A stretch of 64,000 nucleotides of DNA from Impatiens glandulifera. Lineage: Eukaryota; Streptophyta; Magnoliopsida; Ericales; Balsaminaceae. Every line of letters starts with the position of its first letter. The first letter of the stretch is position 1. This document shows positions 44,669-56,458 of the stretch, piece by piece. The stretch is from the NCBI RefSeq assembly GCF_907164915.1, contig NC_061862.1:29653151-29717150 (forward strand), in the 5' to 3' direction. Made by a program: the position numbers and the translations under genes. The notes under the pieces were generated by a model, which was given only the letters and a program-made list of their open reading frames with translations, ran no database searches and was not told the origin of the DNA.

Positions 44669-47600
44669 GAATACCCCTCTTGGACAAAATTTGTAGAAAA
44701 CACTCGGTTTTAGAAAAATACATGTCCAAGCTTGAAAATAGGCACTGTGTTTTGAAAATACCCAACTTATAGTTTATTTCGGATCCTTTGAATGAAAAGA
44801 GAACAAATCTGACGAGTCTCTCGAGAGACCCGTGTAATTTACCCGTCATTCTTCAAAGTCGTTTTATCATCCACTCGTTGACGATTTACCTTTGTTTAGA
44901 ATATGCATCGCTCCTGATTTATCGATCGTGTAGATCGAGCCTGGTGGTTTCGACCATATTTCTACACACCTCGCCTAGTCTTTGGATAGTACATGAGTAC
45001 ACATCTTGACTCAGTTTGCTGATTGTGTTTATTGTTTATTACTCTTTTCATTGAGAAATTTAATAGTCATTTTAATCAAAACTATGTATAGTGATTATGT
45101 TTGTCTCGCTTTTCACATGGAGCGAAAAAATCTTAATGATTATTCTAATCACAACTCTGCTTAGTGATTATTATAGGTTTAAGTATCGTTGATCAGTTTA
45201 GCGAAATACTATATAATCACAACTCTACTTAGTGATTATTATAGATTTAAGTATCGCTGGTCAGTTTAGCGAAATACTATTTAATCACAATTCTTCTTAG
45301 TGATTATTATAGATTTAGAGTATCGCTTTTCAGTTTAGCGAAATACAATTTAATCACAATTCTGCTTAGTGATTATTATAGATGTAATTGTCGCTGATTA
45401 GTTTAGCGAAATACTATTTAATCACGATTCTGCTTAGTGATCATATAAATTTAAGTATCGCTGATCAGTTTAGCGAAATATTTTTTAATCACAATTCTAC
45501 TTAGTGATTATTATAAATCTAAGTATCGCTGGTCAATTTAGCGAAATACTATTTAATCAGAATTCTACTTAGTGATCATATAAATTTAAGTATCGCTGGT
45601 CAGTTTAGGAAAATACTATTTAATCACAATTCTGCTTAGTGATTATATAGATTTGAGCATCGCTGGTCAGTTTAGCGAATACTATTTAATCACAATTCTG
45701 CTTAGTGATTATATAGATTTAAGTGTCGCTGGTCAGTTTAGCGAAACACTTTTTAATCACAATTCTGCTTAGTGATTATATAGATTTGAGTATCGCTGGT
45801 CAGTTTAGCAAAATACTTTTTAATCACAATTATGATTAGTGATTATTATAGATTTAAGTATCGCTGGTCAGTTTAGCGAAATACTATTTAATCACAATTC
45901 TTCTTAGTGATTATATAGATTTAAGTATCGTTGGTCAGTTTAGCGAAATACTATTTAATCACAACTCTGATTAGTGATTTAAATTCGAAGTTAGACTTCC
46001 TTAATTTTCAAAGCACTAGCGTCTTCTTCAGCGGTCTTGAAATACTTTCAAGAATCGGTTTTGTCTTCAGCGGTCTTGAAATACTTTCAAGAATCGGTTC
46101 CATACTTTCTTCCTTAGAGTGTGTCGAGAGGAAACCACATGTAACCGATGTTCTTCGAGATTTATGTTGTCACTTTTGGAGACTTGTCTTATGCCGAGAC
46201 GTTTTGCCCTGAGTTTTTCGAGGGATTTGTTCGCTCGAATGCTTAATCTTTCAACCATGCGTCATGAGGTTGAGTCTCGCTTCTCAAATTCGGAGGTCAG
46301 TGTGCTTAAGATTCTATGGCCCTGGGCTCTTTTATACTCAGGGTATATTTAATAGAATCGGTACATTCTTTTTCTTGCATTGACAATTTAGACAAGAGTC
46401 TAGATGAACAACAAATGGTGATTTCAATATCTCAACCTCTACAAGTATTGTTCTATTTTCTCCGGCCTCTTTTCTTTGTGACCGGGGTGTATCTGATAGA
46501 TTCAAACACTTTGTTCTTGCTTGGCAATTAGATAGAATCTAAATGAACAACGATATTATATTTCATATCTCAACCAACACAGTCTTTTATTAATTTTACT
46601 TTACTTGAGGTCTTAGATCTTTGGCACTTGACCTCCAATTGAGACGAGACATCGCCTTTGTTGATGACATGGTTCTGAGTTTGGGCATTCATCTTTTTAT
46701 GAGCTCCCTCTTAAACATCAGTAGTTTAAGCTTTTGTCTAGGCTCGAGGTAGATCCGTTTGCGAAGCACTTTACTTGGATTCCACTAGTTACATTAGTTC
46801 GTCAAGAGACATCCATTGGGGAGAAACGTATTTTCCCGCATCCCTACTTATTAATTGCACTCGCTCATCAGTTCGCTTGGCAGTAGAAAAATTCAGGGGT
46901 CTATCTTGTTTTTATCTTTCACAAATGCCCCTAGTTTCGACACAAGGGGTTTGATTGTTTTGGATAGATTTGTGATCCCAATTTCTCATTGGCTTGAACT
47001 CTGTGGGGATGTATTTTGTTCTAGCTCAAGATTTGGCTTGCTGGGGATTTGGGACCGTACTTGTGAAAAGTTGCATACATATTCTCATAAAAGGAGAAAT
47101 CAAGTTCGAACGTAGTTCCGCGGTTGTATCACGGATAGATCGTGATTCCGCATTTCTTTGAGGAATTTTCTTAAGTTTCTGCTGGAGTTGCAATTGACTT
47201 AAGCTGGAGAAATTTTCTTAAGTATCTGCTGGAGTGGCAATTGACTTAAGCTGAAAATCTCTTAAGATCCTAAGTTGCTAGAGAATAAAGTGTTTTAGCC
47301 ATGTGTTAGGCGTTATATTTACTCATTTAAGCTAACAATGTGAGGATCTTTCAATCATTTCATTTTCATAAAATGCCCCTAGTGTCGATATAGGGTTTGA
47401 TTTTTGAAAATGTTTAGGACCGGGCTCATACAAGCTGCCTACGTATCCTATAGCTAAGGGAATTCAGGTCCAACGTAGTTCCATGCACATGCTTGTGAAA
47501 AATGTTTGTGTATGTGTGAATGTTTTGAAAATCTTTTGAGATCATAAATCGAAGAGAAAAATACTTTAGCTTTGGGCGTTATATTTTCTCAAGTGGGACT

Positions 47601-48461
47601 CTGTGAGGATCTCGTGCTCATTTTTTTAAAAATTCCCCTAGTATTGATGTAGGGGTTTGGTTTTTGAAAATGTTTAGGACCGGGCTCATACAAGCTGCCT
47701 ACGTATCCCATAGCTAGGGGAATTCAGGTCCAACGTAGTTCCATGCACATGCTTGTGAAAGTATTTGTTTGAATTCTTGTGAAAACGTTGAGGTCCTAAG
47801 TCGAAGAGAAAAATACTTTAGCTTTGGGCGTTATATTTTCTCAAGTGGGACTCTGTGAGGATCTTGTAGTCATTTTTATTTTAATAAAAATGTCCCTAGT
47901 ATTGACTAAGAGTTTTTGGTTTAAGAGTTAACCCAGAGTGTGATTAACTCCCTTTTTAATGTATATGCAATGAATGTATGCGATGTGATGTGAAATGAAA
48001 TGTCTATCAACTTCTTTCGATAATTGATAGTGGTGACCGCACCCTAGATGGGTTGTCTACGTACACTCGTGAGAGATCAGGTCTCACGTAGTTCACAACT
48101 TGTGAAGTTATGAACTTTGATGTATGTGTAATGAATGCATGTTATGTGAAATGAAATGTCTATCAACTTCTTTCGATAATTGATAGTGGTGACCGCACCC
48201 AGGATGGGTTGTCTATGTACTCTCGAGAGAGATCATGCCTGACGTAGTTCACCATTTATGAGGTTATGAACTTTGATGTATGTAATGAGCAATGAATGCA
48301 TGTTATGTGAAATGAAATGTCTATCAACTTCTTTCGATAATTGATAGTGGTGACCGCACCCTAGATGGGTTTCCTACGTACTCTCGAGAGAGATCAGGTC
48401 TCACGTAGTTCACAACATGTGAGTTATGAACTTTGATTGTATGGGATTCAACACGCATGCT
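44669..48461 (-). repeat. Non-coding region of the gypsy element between integrase and LTR, dominated by tandem arrays
   Basis: It contains the 68-bp array at 45148-45985, a 40-bp duplication (CTTCAGCGGTCTTGAAATAC) at 46021-46100, and a duplication of TTTTCTTAAGT...TGACTTAAGCTG at 47168-47255. A ~255-bp unit occurs at about 47377, 47633 and (partial) 47888, and a ~160-bp unit at 48001, 48158 and 48319. No convincing ORF. Such arrays behind integrase are known from Tat/Ogre elements. Confidence 0.75.
45148..45985. repeat. 68-bp tandem array, 13 copies
   Basis: I count 13 starts of TTTAATCACAATTCTGCTTA-type units, each with GTATCGCTGGTCAGTTTAGC, spaced 65-70 bases. Copies differ by a few bases and a 3-base insertion (ATTATTATAG/ATTATATAG). 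Confidence 0.9.
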
Positions 48462-51400
48462 TTAGACGAAGTATCTTTTGAGCATGTCGACATTGAAGGG
48501 TGCTGAGAGTTCTTCTCCGTCCAAGGTGGTCAATCTCGTGGCGCCGCTTGAAAAGACCTTCTTGACGAGGTAGGGTCCTTCCCATGGTGTTTGGAATTTC
48601 CCTCTAGAGTCTAGTATCCGTAAGTTCTTCTTTAGAACTAAATCGCCTTCTTGAATGTTCCTAGGTTTCACCTTCTTGTTGAAAGCTCCGGTCATTCTTC
48701 TTTGGTATGCTTGCGTGTGACATAATGTGTCTAACCTCTTATCTTCCATAAAGGCTAGCTAATTGTACCGTGACTTACACCAATCTTCCTCCACTACTTG
48801 TGTCTCGAGTAAAACTCTTAAAGTAGGAACTTCGATTTCGATAGGTTGCACTGCATCCATTCTGTAGACCAATGCAAATGGCGTTTCTCCCGTTGATGTT
48901 CGAATGGTTGTTCTATATCCCCATAAGGCGTATGGAAGTTTCTCGTGTCAATCCTTATACGTCTGAGTCATCTTCTTGATGATAGTGATGATGTTCTTGT
49001 TGGCTACCTCTACTGCACCGTTCGTTTGAGGACGATAAGGTGAGGATTTGTGGTGTTCAATCATGTATTCATCTAGTACTTTGAGTACTTCTTCTCGGAA
49101 GTGTCCACCATTGTCTGAGATCAAGGCATGAGGAACTCCATAACGTGCAATGATGTTGTTTCGTATGAACTTGGCAACATGTGACGACTTGAGAACCTTG
49201 CATGATTGAGCTTCGACCCACTTTGTGAAATAATCAATAGCTACAAGGATGAATTTGTGTCCGTTTGAAGTGTGAGGATAAATTTTCCCGATGATATTTA
49301 TTCCCCATGTCGAGAATGGCCATGGTGAAGTCATGTTGTAAAGTAGAGATACCGGGGTGTGCTTCAAGTTCGTGTAAACTTGACATTGATGACACTTCTT
49401 AACATATTCTACACATTCTTGTTCCATGTTCTGCCAGTAATAGCTAAAGCGAAGGATTTTCTTAGCGAGTGTTGATCCGTTCATGTGTGGGTCACATGTT
49501 ACTGCGTGTACTTCCTCCATAATCTGTGATGCTTGAGGCTGGTTGATGCATAACATGTTCTGACCGTCAAAGGAGCGTCGATATAGCCTTCCTGTGAGTA
49601 GCACGTAGTTGGTTGCGTATTGGCGTAGAGCTCTCCTCTCTTTCTTTTGGAAGTGTGAAGGATACTCTCCATGCTCAACGTACTTCTGTAGAGGTTCGAA
49701 CCAAGGTTTAGGCGCCACTTCGGTGGTTGCAATCGTCCTCTTCTCGAAGTCTCGTTTCTGTTTCTAACGAATCTTCAAAGGCTTGATTTTGATTCCTTTC
49801 GGGATTTGCGTCATGGCTGCTAACGTGGCCAAAGCGTCTGCGAATCAATTCTGACTTCTCAGAGCATGTGTGAATGTTACATGTTCAAACTTTTCCATTA
49901 GAGTTGATAAATGTTAATGGTAGGGTTTAAGGTTCTCTCATTTAACTTGCCATTCACCATTAGCTTGTGAAATGACTAAATTTGAGTCTCCTACTACTTC
50001 TAGACGTCTCGCTCCTTTTTCATGAGCAATCTTCAAGCCAAAGATGCACGCTTTATACTCTGCCTCATTGTTCGTCACTTGATATTCGAGCTTGACTGAG
50101 ATTGAGTTGTATGTTCTCATAGGATCAATGAGTAGTATTCCGATGCCATAACCTTGTTTTCCTGAAGCTCCATCAAATAATAGCTTTCGGGTTGTAGGGC
50201 TAATAGTCATCACTTCGTCGCCTAGGAATGCTAACTTCTCGTCGTCTTCAAATTCGATTGGTTGGTCTGCGAGAAAATCTGCTACAACGCTCCCCTTGAT
50301 AGATTTCTGAACTGTGTACACGATGTCGTACTCTGATATCATCATCATCCACTTAGCTAATCTCGGAGACAAAAGCGTTTTCTAGAATAAATGATGAATT
50401 GGATCGAGTCTTGATACTAACTTAACTGTGTGGGCTTGCATGTAATGCCTTAGCCTCTTGGTGACCCAAGATAGGGCCCAACACACCTTTTCTACTGGCG
50501 AGTAATTAAGTTTGTAGCATGTCATGCGCTTGCTTATGTAGTAGACTACGACTTCCATCTTTTCCTTGTTTTCTTGGGCTAGTAGACTACCCATTGTGTT
50601 TTCCGTGACCGTTAAGTATGGGATTAGCGGTACGCTTGGTCTTGGCGGCATCAGAATAGGAGGATCCTTGAGGTATCCCTTTATCTTCTCGAATGCGTTC
50701 TAACAAGCATCATCCCAAACGAATCTTTCATTTTTCCTTAAAAGTTTAAACAAAGGATCACATGTCATAGTCAACTTGTTTATGAATCGACTTATATACT
50801 GGATCTTTCCTAGAAACCCTCGCACTTCTTTCTTGCTTCGTGGAGGTGGCATTGCCGTGATCGCTTCTATCTTGCTCGAATCAATCTCAATTCCTCTTTG
50901 CGTGATTAAGAAGCCTAAAATCTTTCCTATTGTCACTCCAAATGTGGACTTCTTTGGGTTGAGACTAAGTTGGAACTTCCTGATGCGTTGTAAGAATTTG
51001 TCAAGATTTTGGATGTGCCCTTCTCGATCTTTTGATTTGACAATCATATCGTCGACATAGACTTCTACCTCCTTGTGGATCATATCGTGAAGAATCATTG
51101 TGGCAGCTCGTTGATACGTTGCTCCTGCGTTCTTCAGCCCGAAAGGCATGACTCGATAACAAAATGTTCCGACTTCTGTGATGAATGTTGTCTTCTCCTT
51201 GTCTTCAGGAGCCATCAGTACTTGGTTGTAGCATGAGAATCCGTCCATGAATGATAGGAGCTGATGGCATGCTGCATGATCTACTAGCATGTCGATGTGT
51301 GGTAGTGGGAAGCTATCTTTAGGGCTTGTTTTGTTGAGATCCCGATAGTTTACACACACTTGGATCTTTCCATCTTTTTTGCGATTGGGACTACATTGGC

Positions 51401-52499
51401 GATCCATTCTGGGTAATCTACCACTTTGAGGAATCATGCGTCGAGCTGTTTCTGAACTTCCTCTTTGATATGTCCACGATGTCTGCTTTCATTCTTCGGA
51501 GCTTCTGCTTCACCAGTTTTGCGTCTTCATAAAGTGGTATGCGGTGTTGGATGATTTCTGAATCAATGCCTAGCATATCTTTATAGGACCATGCAAAAAC
51601 ATCTTTGTTTGCTTTTAAAAGTTTAGTCAGATTTTCTCGTTCTAAATCATTTAAACTTTTTCCGATTAAAACAATCTGAGGATCTTCTTCTGTGTTAAGA
51701 TTTATTTCAATTGTTTCTTCTGCAGTGGATAAATTTTCCTCTTGTTTATCTAGATAATGCCTCATCTCATAGGTCATTTTTTATTTAAATGTTTCATCGG
51801 AGGACATATAATCAAAAGTTTCTTTTTCATTGTTAAAAACATTTTTCAAGGTGCCTAGAGACTCGGAATTATCAAGATAATGTTCTGCATGTAAATGAAA
51901 TTCAGAAATGATAGATTTTAAGTTCAAATTGTTTTTAGTGAATGCATGTTTCGTCAAGTATGGATCTTTCTCATCGTTGTCCGTGACGTCATCAATTGGT
52001 TTTAACCTTAGGTACTTGGATTCTTAGCGTCGATCAAATCTTGAATCTTCTGTTTGAGAGGGAAACAACAGTTAGTGGAATTCCCTCTAGTTAGGTGATA
52101 TCTGCACCACTCATTTGCGAACTTGCCCATTACTTCTCTCCCAGGTTCCGGTGTTAACATTTGAATTAACTTCTTCTGCAACAATTTCCTTATGGCCTTC
52201 GACATTGACATCCCCAAGTCGTCAAATTTTCTATGAGGTGGAGCATTAGTGGCACTCCTTGCTTGTGATGATTGTTGACTTTGTTTATGAGAAATGGGTT
52301 CTCTTGATGAGCATTTTGTCCTTGAGTTTGACGTGTTTGCCTGACTCTTATTTCGAATAGACCTTTTTGCAGTTTTCCAACCGTCTATGAATGCTTTGCT
52401 TACCCTTTCTCTTTCTTCTCGTAAGCTCTTCGGATTAAGGGGTTCGATTTTCTCATAAATTTTGATTTCTACGGTGAGGTCTTCAAGCTGTTGCCCCAA
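48462..52499 (-). pseudogene. Ty3/gypsy Tat-lineage gag-pol (5'-truncated, broken)
   Basis: In minus-strand order: gag C-terminus (FDDLGMSMSKAIRKLLQKKL, WCRYHLTRGNS; 52499-52008); RT N-part (FAWSYKDMLGIDSEIIQHRI; 51777-51418); RT core (VCVNYRDLNKTSPKDSFPLP, VEVYVDDMIVKS; 51437-50700); first RNase H (ISKRMTCYKLNYSPVEKVCW; 50651-50382); a second RNase H (LLFDGASGKQGYGIGILLID, VTNNEAEYKACIFGL, VVGDSNLVISQ; 50372-49938); integrase with zinc finger (KKCHQCQ), D in VAIDYFTKWVEA, SDNGGHF and RPQTNGAVE (49718-48948); integrase C-terminus (QEGDLVLKKNLRILDSRGKF, GPYLVKKV; 48749-48462). Two RNase H domains mark the Tat branch. No protease motif is found between gag and RT. Stops and frameshifts separate the pieces. 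Confidence 0.9.
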
Positions 52500-52686
52500 T
52501 TGTATTAGCGTATCACGAAGATGGTCTAGCTTTAGATGAATTGACTTATTGAACCTTCTTGGTGGATTAATCTAAAAAAACGATAAAAAATTATTTATAA
52601 TTATAAACTGATCGAACCGAATTCTGACTGGTTCATAATTTCGATTCGGTTGGCGGTTTAAATAATAAAAAACCGACGACTACTAT
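52500..52686. other. Break region at the truncated 5' side of the gypsy element
   Basis: Coding similarity stops by about 52560. The following TGATCGAACCGAATTCTGAC and GATTCGGTTGGCGGTTTAAA are fragments of palindromic-word MITEs. No 5' LTR or primer-binding site of the gypsy element is seen. Confidence 0.45.
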
Positions 52687-53171
52687 AGGGCTGCAAATGA
52701 GTCAGAGCTCGACTCGATTAAGTATTTATTAGTTCGACTCAAACTCGAACGAGTTTATAAATTTGAGTTCGAACTTAACTCGGAAAATTTGAACTAAAAT
52801 TAAATTTTAAAAAATATTTATTTTAAATTTTAGATTTTAATATTAAAAAACTAAAAATATTATTTATTATCAGACTCCAAAAAACTCGACAAACAATGTT
52901 TAAATATTATATGAACTATCCTCTCTTCTAGTCTAGCGGCAATAAGATGTGGATATCTCCATCTGCGTCCGGTTAAATGATGAAATGTTTGCGGGCTATG
53001 TACTTTAACCTCTTGTGGTCACATTTTTAAATTTTCAAAAATATTATATGAGCTCAAGCTTGACTCGAATATTAAACAAGTTGGCTCGACTTGAACTTGG
53101 TCAAAATCAAACTCAAATCAAACTTTAACCGAGCAGCTCACGAGCAACTTGACACATTTGCAGCTCTATTC
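52687..53171. mobile_element. Non-autonomous TIR element (TAGGGCTGCAAATGAG type)
   Basis: The left end TAGGGCTGCAAATGAGTCAG and the right end, reverse complemented, TAGAGCTGCAAATGTGTCAA are good inverted repeats. The terminal zones are rich in ACTCGA/CTCGAACGAG words. I find no clear target duplication. The middle (52930-53030) is GC-richer and begins with TAGTCTAGCGGCAATAAG, which resembles a pol III box A. Confidence 0.7.
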
Positions 53172-53576
53172 TAGTTTAGTGGTAAGAAATGAACAATGCT
53201 TATTTTGGTTTAAATTTAAAATTTTGGTAGACACATACACCGGTAACCAAAGATTTTGAAAATACAACAGAACAACTATTAGTATAAATTTTTCGATGAA
53301 AAAACGGAATTAACCAAACATTTTAGGATCCGTAAATTAAATTGTCCAGATCTTTAATACATCAAGGGCTGTGATTAGCTTAAAACGGGTCGGCCCGTTT
53401 AAGCCCGCCCCAACTAATTTCCCGGGAACTCCTCATCATCATGATATAATTGTCCCCTTTAGCCTAACAAACATTCAAAATCCTTCTTCTTCCCTACGCA
53501 AAACAAATTGTAAAACCCTGATCCAGAAATCGATTTTAGAGAGAGAACAGATCGTAGAAGAAAACAGGTGATCAGA
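53172..53576 (+). promoter_or_regulatory. Upstream region and 5' UTR of the cystatin gene
   Basis: AT-rich until about 53370, then a short run AACGGGTCGGCCCGTTTAAG that looks like a MITE scar, then C-rich leader sequence (CTTCTTCCCTACGC, AGAGAGAGAACAG) before the ATG. No single TATA box is convincing. Confidence 0.35.
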
Positions 53577-54931
53577 ATGAAGCGGATGATACCTTTCTCT
53601 GTGGCGTCGCTGTGTTTTGTGGCGCTTGTGCTGTCTTCTTTCCGTGAATTAGGGTTCTGTAAAGATGAGGACTTTCTGAGGATGAGAACCCAAACTACTG
53701 CAGGCGGAATTCAAGATCTTAAGGGTTATCAGAACAACGCCGAGATCGAGAGTATGGGTCGTTTTGCTGTTGAAGAACACAACAAGAAAGAGGTCTTAAT
53801 TCTCTGCTTTAAGTCTGATCTTGTTTATAACTTGAACTAGCTGTGTTATCAATCTACGATTCTAACTATACATATATTGATTGTTCGGTTTATTGTTGTG
53901 TCCCATTAAGAATGAAACATGTAAACGTAACTAGAGAGTAAGACAATAGGCAAAATTGAGGGAGAATAGATGTAAATAGATAGACAAAGGGAGATAACAA
54001 AGAATACCAACGGAAACTAGAAAGTACTTTAGTACAAAATATCATCATACCCGTAACGAAACTAGTCTAAGGTTTATAACAATGGTAAAATAGCAATAAA
54101 ACACGACTAAAGGAAATAAGATCAAATGTGTCCCAACACATGATGTGGGACACAACATTTATATTGATGGAGAGAAGAGAGGGATTGATTGTTTGAAATA
54201 TTTTACTAATTGTATTGTATCATTTGTAGAATGGTGTTCTTGTGTTTGCAAGAGTTGTTGGTGCAAAAGAACAGGTTGTTGCTGGTAAACTGTATCATCT
54301 GACTTTGGAGGCAGTTGATGCAGGGCAGAGAAAGATATACGAGGCAAAAGTTTTTGTGAAGCCATGGATGAATTTCAAGCAGTTGCAGGAGTTCAAGAAC
54401 ATACACGATACCTCCTCGTCGTCTGACCTTATTGTGAAACAAGGTAACATTGCAAGTCAATGAACTTTCATTCAAAGATTTCTCCATTTTGAGTATAAAA
54501 TTAAAAGGGTAATGTGCTGTAATCAGATGGTTCAGAACAAGGATGGAAATCAATGAGAACGTCTGATCCAGTGGTCCTAAATGCAGCCAAGCAGGCTGTT
54601 AAAGCTATCCAACAGAGATCGAATTCGCTGTTTCCTTATGATCTTGTAGAGATTCTTCTAGCCAAGTCTAAGGTTGGTTGCCATATGTCACTTGTTTACT
54701 TTTTTGCATTATGTGTGAAGAATTTAGTAAATTTTGTCTGAATTTTTTATGCCTAGATCTACTTGTTACAAAATGCAGGTGATTAGAGAAGGATCAACCG
54801 GATTTTCTTTGGTGCTGAGTGTGAGAAGAGGAACAAAAGTGGAGAAGATGGGAGTGGTGGTTGTAAACAAGGATGATGATGTTCAATTTGGAAAGTTTTA
54901 CTTGAACCAGATATACCAAGTTAAAGAATGA
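53577..54931 (+). CDS. Two-domain phytocystatin (cysteine proteinase inhibitor with C-terminal extension)
   Basis: Exons 53577-53792, 54230-54443, 54527-54672 and 54779-54931, all GT/AG and in phase, give 242 aa. The start [20 protein letters not shown] is a signal peptide. The first domain has the N-terminal Gly (TTAGGIQDL), the plant-specific helix [15 protein letters not shown], the papain-binding loop QVVAG (REQVVAG-type, here [10 protein letters not shown]) and the second hairpin [12 protein letters not shown]. The second, cystatin-like domain carries [10 protein letters not shown]. In type II phytocystatins such as Arabidopsis CYS6, the SNSL motif there blocks legumain. The protein therefore probably inhibits both papain-type proteases and legumains in the secretory pathway. 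Length is as usual for this class. No defect is seen. Confidence 0.93.
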
Positions 54932-56458
54932 AGAGATCTATCCTAGTACTTATTTACCTTGTAAATAAAATATACAAGATCTATCTAGCTTGAAATATCA
55001 GTGTTACAAGAATTTCATATAGTGTGGGTTTTTATATCAATGAATATTGTGAGTACATGACTCTTTATACATGACTTCTTATTTTTTATCATTGAGTTAT
55101 ATATCTTTAATTTTGAAAATTTTCAGATAATTTAACAACTAAATATACTTTTCCATTAGTCAATACTGCCAACACACAAAAAGGAAGACACTCATAGAAT
55201 AGAATGATTATTATTTAAAATAAATTTTAAATCTAATTTTTAAATCTCACAAATTTTAACTCTTTATTGTTAAAATTACAAAACAAGATTTTGTCTTTAA
55301 TGGTTTCAAACGCCGTTAACTTATTATTTATGTGATATTTATAAATAAATAAATAAAAGATTAATGTCATTAATTTAATTATCAATTCTCTGAAATTCGG
55401 TAATCAAAACTTTCACTTCGTTGAAATTTGATAGTTAAATTATTGACATTAATTATTTATTTATAAATAATACGTGGATAATAAATTAACGACGTTTGAA
55501 ATCATTAAGACAAATTATCGATTTTATAACTTTAATAGCAAGTAATCCCAAATGGTAAGGTTGGGAAGAATATGTCTAAAATCCGACTGTAACAAAGAGC
55601 TTTTAATTTGACAATTTTATCATTTATTTTTACGCTGTTTATATATATATATATATAAATGACGGATTTTTTTTTGAAAAATGGTTTAGCACAATTTCAT
55701 TAAAAAGTCAAAAAAGTGGGAGGGTCAAGAATCAAAACTAGAAAAACTTTAGTTTTGATTATAAGACGACAAATAAGCGACCTTAGAATTTCTGAATGGT
55801 AGCAACCAAACAATAGTACAATCAAATATTACAATTAACATTCTAAATCTTTATTGTTATTTCCATATTCACCTTGTAAGCCATGTTGTTTTCTTTCACG
55901 TCACCTTTCTCGCTCATTCTTCACAAAAGGTGATTGAATTATAGTAGATGATGATGTATGTTTGTTCCCATTGTTTAGTCTGCTTCTATATGAACATGTA
56001 TGTACTGATCTGATAAAAGGAATTCTTTTTCAGAATTTTAGGACTTTTATCAATGTTTTCCTCTGTTCCAATTTTACGGATTTGATTTAAGGATCAACAA
56101 CCCTAATTTTCTTCTCACTCTTCTCTTCTATTATTTCTTTGCTTGTTCTTCTTCTTTATCTTGAGATTGAACTTCTTCAGCATCATCTGTTTTTTCAATT
56201 TCATTATTTTCTTTCTTATCTTAATCTTCTTTGTTTTCTTTTTCTGCATTTTTCTCATTTTCTTTTATCACTATTCTTGACTTTTACAATATAAAAAAAA
56301 ATGACGGATTTTAAATTGAACTATAAGAGTATATTTCAAGAGTTTGATAGTTTAATGTCCAATTTGACAACTTAGCCATACTTTCAGTGCTAATTAATAT
56401 ATAAATTGACTTATGTATCGAATCGTTACAGGCAAATCGGTCGTCTGAATTTTGAGCA
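54932..56458. other. Intergenic region between cystatin and COG5
   Basis: It includes an inverted repeat around 55265-55540 (TTAACTCTTTATTGTTAAAA and GTTATAAACGGCGTTTGAAA-like arms around two copies of TTTATTTATAAATA), probably an old MITE. A T-run followed by GAAAAATGGTTTAGCACAAT (about 55666) resembles a LINE 3' end on the minus strand. At 56090-56290 the minus strand encodes a broken Lys/Glu-rich stretch (KTDDAEEVQSQDKEEEQAKK), perhaps the remnant of a gene for a charged low-complexity protein. The 3' AG at about 56430 (TCGTTACAG) may be the acceptor of a 5' UTR intron of COG5. Confidence 0.4.

Noticed and set aside
45148..45985. Regularly spaced 68-bp repeats that superficially look like a CRISPR array
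   Set aside because: The whole unit repeats, including the would-be spacers. It lies in a plant gypsy element, and no Cas genes are present.
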